Shown in pieces: positions 53,955-64,000 of a DNA stretch of 64,000 bases; position 1 is the stretch's first letter, and each line of letters begins with the position of its first letter. A program made the position numbers and the translations under genes. The notes beneath the pieces were generated by a model. The model had not been told where the DNA came from, ran no database searches, and saw only the letters and a list, made by a program, of their open reading frames with translations. The stretch is from Micromonospora echinospora (lineage in GTDB: Bacteria; Actinomycetota; Actinomycetes; Mycobacteriales; Micromonosporaceae), in assembly GCF_900091495.1 (NCBI RefSeq), contig NZ_LT607413.1, positions 7,207,001 through 7,271,000 of the forward strand. Reading direction: 5' to 3'.

Positions 53955-54109
53955 ATTGGACAGCGAGCATGATATCGCACGTGAGCGGTACCCAGCCGTT
54001 CACTTTCAGTTACCCGAACCTGGGGTGCGACCAGGAAAAACGGGGCCTGACGCAGAGTCGTGTCGGGCCGCTGCACGGCGCACCGCGACGCGATGACGGG
54101 GGGACGTCG

Positions 54110-54787
54110 GTGCCAGATCCGTTCACCATCGTGTCCGGCATCTGCGCCGCCGGAGCCGTCGCCGCCGGTTTCCAGTTCCGGCAGCGAGCGGTCCGCGCCG
54201 AGGCACGGATCGAGACGCTCCAGGCGGAACTGACCGCCGAACGGCACGCCGCGAGCCACGATCCCCTGACCGGGCTGCCCAACCGTCGGGCCTTCTACCG
54301 CCTCGCCGGCGCCCTGCTCACCAACGCCGCTGGGAAGCCGCTCATCGCCGTCGTCCTCGACCTCGACAACTTCAAGCAGGTCAACGACCGGTACGGTCAC
54401 GCCGCGGGCGACCAGGTGCTGATCAGTGTCGCATCGCGTTTCGCGGCCTTCGCCGGGGACAACCTGGTGGCCCGTCTCGGCGGCGACGAGTTCGCCGGCC
54501 TGCTGGCCAGCCCCACGGTGGACCACCGCTGGATGGAGCACACCGCCCACCGGCTCGGCGACGCGCTCGCCGCGCCGATCGAGCACGGGACGGTCAACCT
54601 GCGGGTCACCGTCTCGGTCGGTCTGGCCCCGGTACGCGGACCGGCCCAGCTCGCCGACGCGCTCTGCCGGGCCGACGCCGCGATGTACCGGGCCAAGAGC
54701 CTCGGCACGACCCGTCAGACCCGGCAACTGGTCGACACCCACCATGTCGAGAGCCACCGCGACGACCCGATGACCGTCCACCACTGA
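54110..54787 (+). CDS. GGDEF-domain diguanylate cyclase (short)
   Basis: About 225 aa. GTG 54110 is preceded by GGGGGGA six bases upstream. A short hydrophobic N-terminus (FTIVSGICAAGAVAAGF) and a coiled helix (EARIETLQAELTAERHAA) lead into a complete GGDEF domain: DPLTGLPNRRAFY, VLDLDNFKQVND, GHAAGDQVL and GGDEF at residues 124-128. No RxxD inhibitory site is visible. Makes cyclic di-GMP, which controls development in related actinobacteria. No sensor or EAL domain. Confidence 0.92.
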   Translation: MPDPFTIVSGICAAGAVAAGFQFRQRAVRAEARIETLQAELTAERHAASHDPLTGLPNRRAFYRLAGALLTNAAGKPLIAVVLDLDNFKQVNDRYGHAAGDQVLISVASRFAAFAGDNLVARLGGDEFAGLLASPTVDHRWMEHTAHRLGDALAAPIEHGTVNLRVTVSVGLAPVRGPAQLADALCRADAAMYRAKSLGTTRQTRQLVDTHHVESHRDDPMTVHH

Positions 54788-54801
54788 TCCGGAGACGACG
54801 G

Positions 54802-54832
54802 ACCCCCGGCACGCCGCTCGCGTGCCGGGGGT
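54802..54832. terminator. Bidirectional terminator at end of GGDEF gene and NRPS operon
   Basis: 13 bp perfect stem ACCCCCGGCACGC (54802-54814) / GCGTGCCGGGGGT (54820-54832) with a 5 nt loop, between two convergent transcription units. Marks the 3' boundary of the NRPS operon. Confidence 0.75.
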
Positions 54833-54847
54833 TCGTCGCACTTCCGC

Positions 54848-60354
<5,507 letters not shown>

Positions 60355-60358
<4 letters not shown>

Positions 60359-63300
60359 GTGCGGCTTCCCTCTTCCGCCGCGAGCAGCGCGGCGACCTCG
60401 TCTGCGGAGAGCTCGTCGACCTCGGCGGCGATCAGCGCCTCGATCTGGGTGGCCAGGTCGGCGACCACCGGGGTGCTGAACAGGGCACGCATCGGCAGGT
60501 CCACGTCGACCTCGGCGCGGATCCGGGACATCGCCCGCATGCCGCGCAGCGAGTTGCCGCCCAGGGCGAAGAAGTCGTCGTACGCGCCGACCCGCTCCAC
60601 CCCGAGGATGTCGGCGAAGACCTCGGCGACCAGCGCCTCCGCGTCGGTGCGCGGGGCCACGTGGGTTCCCCCGGCGGCCGGTGCCGCCGGGGCGGGCAAC
60701 GCGGCGGTGTCCAGCTTGCCGTTCGGGGTCAGCGGCAGCGCGTCGAGGCGGACGAACGTCGCCGGCACCAGGTGCGCGGGGAGCTGCCGGGCCGCCCCGG
60801 CCGCCACGTCCGCCTCGGCGGCGGTGCCGACCAGGTACGCGACCAGGGCCGGCTCACCCGAGTCGGTACGCACGGCTACCACCGCCTCCCGGACACCCGG
60901 CAGGGCGAGCAGGGTCGACTCGATCTCGCCCAGCTCGATCCGCATGCCCCGCACCTTGACCTGCTGGTCGCGGCGGCCGAGGTACTCCAGGGTCCCGTCG
61001 GCACGCCAGCGGGCCAGGTCACCGGTGTGGTACATCCGCTCCCCCGGCGCCCCGTACGGGCAGGGCAGGAAGCGCTCGGCGGTCAGGCCCGGCCGGCGCA
61101 GGTAGCCCCGGGCGAGCTGGACCCCGGCGACGTACAGCTCCCCGACCACGCCGGGCGGCACCGGGTTCAGCGCCGCGTCGAGCAGGTAGGCGCGCATGTT
61201 CCAGGTGGGCCGGCCGATCGGCACGGGCCCGGCCGGCACCGCCTCGCCGGGGGCGATCCGGGCCGCCACGCACCCCACGGTGGCCTCGGTCGGGCCGTAC
61301 TCGTTGACCACGGCGACGCCGGGGTGGTCGGCCCGCCAGGCGGCGAGCTGTTCGCCGGTGAGCGCCTCCCCACCGATCACCAGGTCACCGGTGGGCGACA
61401 GGGCGGCGTCGAGCAGCGGCAGGTGGCTCGGGGTGACCTTGAGGAAGGTCGGCGGTCCACCGGCGCGGGCGGCGGCCTCGTCGATGCCGGCCAGCCGGAC
61501 CGTGCCGCCCGCGGTGAGCGGGCCGAGCAGGCCGGTGACCGTCAGGTCGAAGGAGACCGGCGAGTGCAGCAACGCGGTGCCGGCCAGCCCCGGGTAGGTG
61601 TCCCGGGCCCAGGCCAGGTACGCGTGCGCCGCCCGGTGCTCGACCACCACGCCCTTGGGGCGGCCGGTGGAGCCGGAGGTGTAGAGCACGTACGCCGGGT
61701 GGGCGGGCCGCAGCGACGCGGTCCGCTCGGCGTCGGTGAGGTCGGCTGCGGTGAGGTCGGCGGCGTCCCCGTCGCCGGTCAGCGTTCCGTCGAGGACCAG
61801 CGCGCCGGCCGGGACGAGCGCGGCGGTGTCGGCCGTGGCGAGCACCAGCGCCGGGGCGGCGTCGGTCAGCAGGTACTCGATCCGCCCGGCCGGGTACGCG
61901 GTGTCCACCGGCAGGTACGCCGCGCCGGACTTGAGCACGGCGAGGATCGCCACCAGCAGTTCCGCCGAGCGGGGCAGCGCCAGGGCGACCAGGTCACCCG
62001 GGCCGACGCCCCGGCCCACCAGGACCCGGGCCAGCCGGTTGGCGCGGGCGTTCAGGTCGGCGTAGGTCAGCGACGTTCCGTCGGCGACCAGGGCGGTGGC
62101 GTCCGGGGTGGCGGCGGCCTGCCGTTCGACCTCGGCGACCAGGGTGGACTCCGGAACGTCCCGGGCGGTGTCGTTCCAGGTGCGCAGCACGCGCTCCCGC
62201 TCGGCGTCGTCGATCAGCGGCAGGGCGGAGATCCGGGTGGCCGGCTCGGCCACGGCGGCGTCGAGCAGCCGGACGTAGCGGGCCACCACCGCCTCGGCGG
62301 TGGACCGGTCGAACAGCGCGGTGCGGTAGAGCAGCCGACTGGTCGTGGTGGTGATGTCGAAGGCCAGGTCGTCCTTGGTGGTGCCGAGGGCGACCGGGTC
62401 CAGCCCGGAGTCCGGGATGAAGTTGAACGCGGTCTGGAAGATCGGTTGCACCGACGGGTCCCGCTGCGGGGCGAGGGCCTCGACGATCCGCTGGAACGGC
62501 GTCGCGCCGTGCTCCATCGCGTCGACCAGCGCGTCCCGGGTCCGGGCGACCAGGTCGGTGAAGGTCGGGTCGCCGGTCAGGTCGCAGCGCAGCGCGGCCG
62601 GGTTGACGAACATGCCGATCAGCGCGGCCAGTTCGGGGTTGTCCCGGCCGGCGGTGGAGACCCCGACGACCAGGTCGTCGTCGCCGGAGATCCGGTGCAG
62701 CAGCGCGGTGAACGCGGCGAGCAGCACCATGTACGGGGTGGCGGTGGAGCCGACGGCGAGCCGTCCGACCCGGTCCAGCAGCCCGTCGGGCAGGGTGAAG
62801 TGCACCTCGTCCCCGGCGTAGCCCAGCTCGGCCGGGCGGGGCCGGTCCAGCGGCAGGGTGGTCACCGCCGGGGCGCCGGCCAGCCGCTCCCGCCAGAAGG
62901 CGAGCTGCCGGTCCAGTTCCGCGCCGGTGAGCTGCTCGCGCTGCCAGACCGCGAAGTCGGCGTACTGGATGGTCAGCTCGGGCAGGTCCACGGTGGTGCC
63001 ACCGAGCGCGGCCCGGGCCAGGGCGGCCAGTTCCTCGGTGAGGATCACCGCGGAGCGGCTGTCGAAGACCGCGTGGTGCACCGCGCCCTGGAGGACCACC
63101 CGCCGGTCGTCCATCCGGACCAGCCGGGCCCGCCACAGCGGGGCGGTGTCGAGCGGGATCGGGGTCCGGGCCAGCTCGGCGAGGAGGTCGTCGAAACGGG
63201 GACGCCGCTGCTCCGGCGGCAGGTCCCGCAGGTCGACCACGTCCAGGACGACCTGCTCGGCGGCGCGGACCACCTGGGTCAGCGTCCCGTCGTCGACCCG

Positions 63301-63495
63301 CAGGTGGGTGCGGAGCGCCTCGTGCCGGGCCACCACCGCGCCGAACACCGCGCTGGCCTGCTCGGCGGTGAGCCCCTCAGGGAACGTCCACAGCAGGGAG
63401 ACGTTGTAGACCGGGGAGCCGACGTCGAGCTGGTTGGCGATCCACACCCGTTCCTGGGCGTACGACGCCGGAAAGCTCCACTCCTTCGCCGTCAC
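60355..63495 (-). CDS. NRPS module C-A(Asn)-T
   Basis: 1046 aa, GTG 63495 overlapping the MbtH stop by 4 nt. C domain residues 5-430 with HHAVFDS (140-146), where the canonical motif is HHxxxDG. A domain about 450-940 with [18 protein letters not shown] (D650), [10 protein letters not shown] and NGKLD; pocket residues D-L-T-K-V-G-E-V-G-K differ by one conservative change from the Asn code DLTKLGEVGK. T domain with Ser982 in LGGNSLRGM, and a short acidic C-terminal tail that may dock on the next protein. No epimerase or TE. The C domain implies an upstream donor outside the window. Confidence 0.93.
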
Positions 63496-63680
63496 GACAA
63501 CGCCTCACGCACCGAACGGGGACGCATGTCCGTCCAGACCGTGTCGATGTGGGCGAGGCACTCCTCCCGGGTGCCGGCGAAGCCGGCGTCGTGCCAGCCG
63601 GCGGGGAGCTCCCGGTCGGCCGCCCAGATCGAGTACTGCTCCTCGTCGTTGCGCACGACCAGGAATCGGGGGTCGGACAT
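63492..63680 (-). CDS. MbtH-like protein
   Basis: 62 aa. [24 protein letters not shown] and [16 protein letters not shown] include the three Trp that define MbtH proteins, which bind and activate adenylation domains. ATG 63680 shares one base with the dioxygenase stop (TGATG), and its stop overlaps the NRPS start. Expected to serve both A domains of this operon. Confidence 0.95.
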   Translation of the reverse strand: MSDPRFLVVRNDEEQYSIWAADRELPAGWHDAGFAGTREECLAHIDTVWTDMRPRSVREALS

Positions 63681-64000
63681 CACTTCTCTCCAGGGGTGTG
63701 CGGTTCGGCCATGGCGACTGCGATCTTGCGGGGGCCGGTGAACGGCTCACGGCCGTGCGCGGCGGTCATGTTGTCCACCACCAGCACGTCGTCACGCTGG
63801 TAGTCGAAACGGACGCTCGCGGCACGATACGCGTCGCGCAGGTGGTCCATGACATCGGTGGGGATCTCCGCCCCGTCGCCGTAGTAGGTGTTCGCGGGGA
63901 GCCCCTCGGGGCCGAAGAGTTCCCGCAGCCCCTCCTGGAGGTCCTTGGCGAGGGTGCTGACGTGGAAGAAGGTGGCGTGGTTGAACCAGCGGGGCGCGTC
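63680..64000 (-). CDS. SyrP/TauD-like Fe(II)/2-oxoglutarate dioxygenase (C-terminal part)
   Basis: The last 106 residues are in the window; the start lies beyond the right edge. WFNHATFFHVSTLAKDLQ, NTYYGDGAEIPTDVMDHLRDAY and DVLVVDNMTAAHGREPFTGPRK match NRPS-associated hydroxylases of the SyrP/TauD family; the distal iron-ligand His is in AHGR and the 2-oxoglutarate-binding Arg in GPRK. SyrP hydroxylates carrier-bound Asp at the beta carbon; with an Asn-loading module next to it, beta-hydroxylation of Asn (or Asp) is the likely role. Overlaps mbtH by one base. Confidence 0.85.
   Translation of the reverse strand, partial: DAPRWFNHATFFHVSTLAKDLQEGLRELFGPEGLPANTYYGDGAEIPTDVMDHLRDAYRAASVRFDYQRDDVLVVDNMTAAHGREPFTGPRKIAVAMAEPHTPGEK

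Overview
This is a very high-GC actinobacterial chromosome segment. Gene content (DUF397/XRE pairs, a DUF574 methyltransferase, SpoIIE phosphatase with STAS partners, GTG starts, hexameric-type citrate synthase) and a 57-60 bp palindromic repeat family with the core TACCGCTTTTTGATGA point to Micromonosporaceae, most likely Micromonospora. That assignment is inference. I saw no rRNA, tRNA, CRISPR array, transposase or prophage gene.

Layout. 0.1-7 kb: an Rv3032-like glycosyltransferase, an OmpR-type regulator, a secreted M14 carboxypeptidase, a fasciclin lipoprotein and citrate synthase. 7-11 kb: a small membrane protein, a kinase-like/methyltransferase protein and a membrane sulfatase-fold protein in one operon. 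11-22 kb: small regulators and enzymes (VOC, AraC, a two-component pair, XRE/DUF397, methyltransferase, a degenerate ApbE-like protein, SDR, Ser/Thr kinase, OsmC, a transglycosylase-like protein). 22-27 kb: a stress-signalling block with a cobalamin-binding sensor, a SpoIIE phosphatase, three STAS proteins and a response regulator. 27-36 kb: mixed genes including a DUF2267/pterin-dehydratase-like fusion, NDH-2, GT2, SmpB and a molybdopterin oxidoreductase/flavin reductase/DUF6510 operon. 36-40 kb: mtnA followed by a bifunctional aldolase/dehydrogenase, then a TerC gene under a yybP-ykoY manganese riboswitch. 40-54 kb: GT9/GT4 pair, CaiB-type racemase, DUF2267, DUF2795, DUF1345, a small-protein/pirin/HhH operon, sulfite oxidase, a second Ser/Thr kinase, a second XRE/DUF397 unit and a GGDEF protein.

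54.8-64 kb: the left (3') end of a nonribosomal peptide cluster read leftward. A SyrP/TauD-like dioxygenase (cut by the window edge), MbtH, a C-A-T module predicted to load Asn, and a C-A-T-TE module predicted to load Ser are joined by 1-4 nt overlaps. The last protein carries a complete MFS transporter as its C-terminal half, and its thioesterase has Cys instead of Ser as nucleophile. This is the most novel system in the window: a membrane-anchored terminal NRPS module that could release and export its product.

Four copies of the palindromic element sit between genes, and each has its own end amplified into short tandem repeats on one side.
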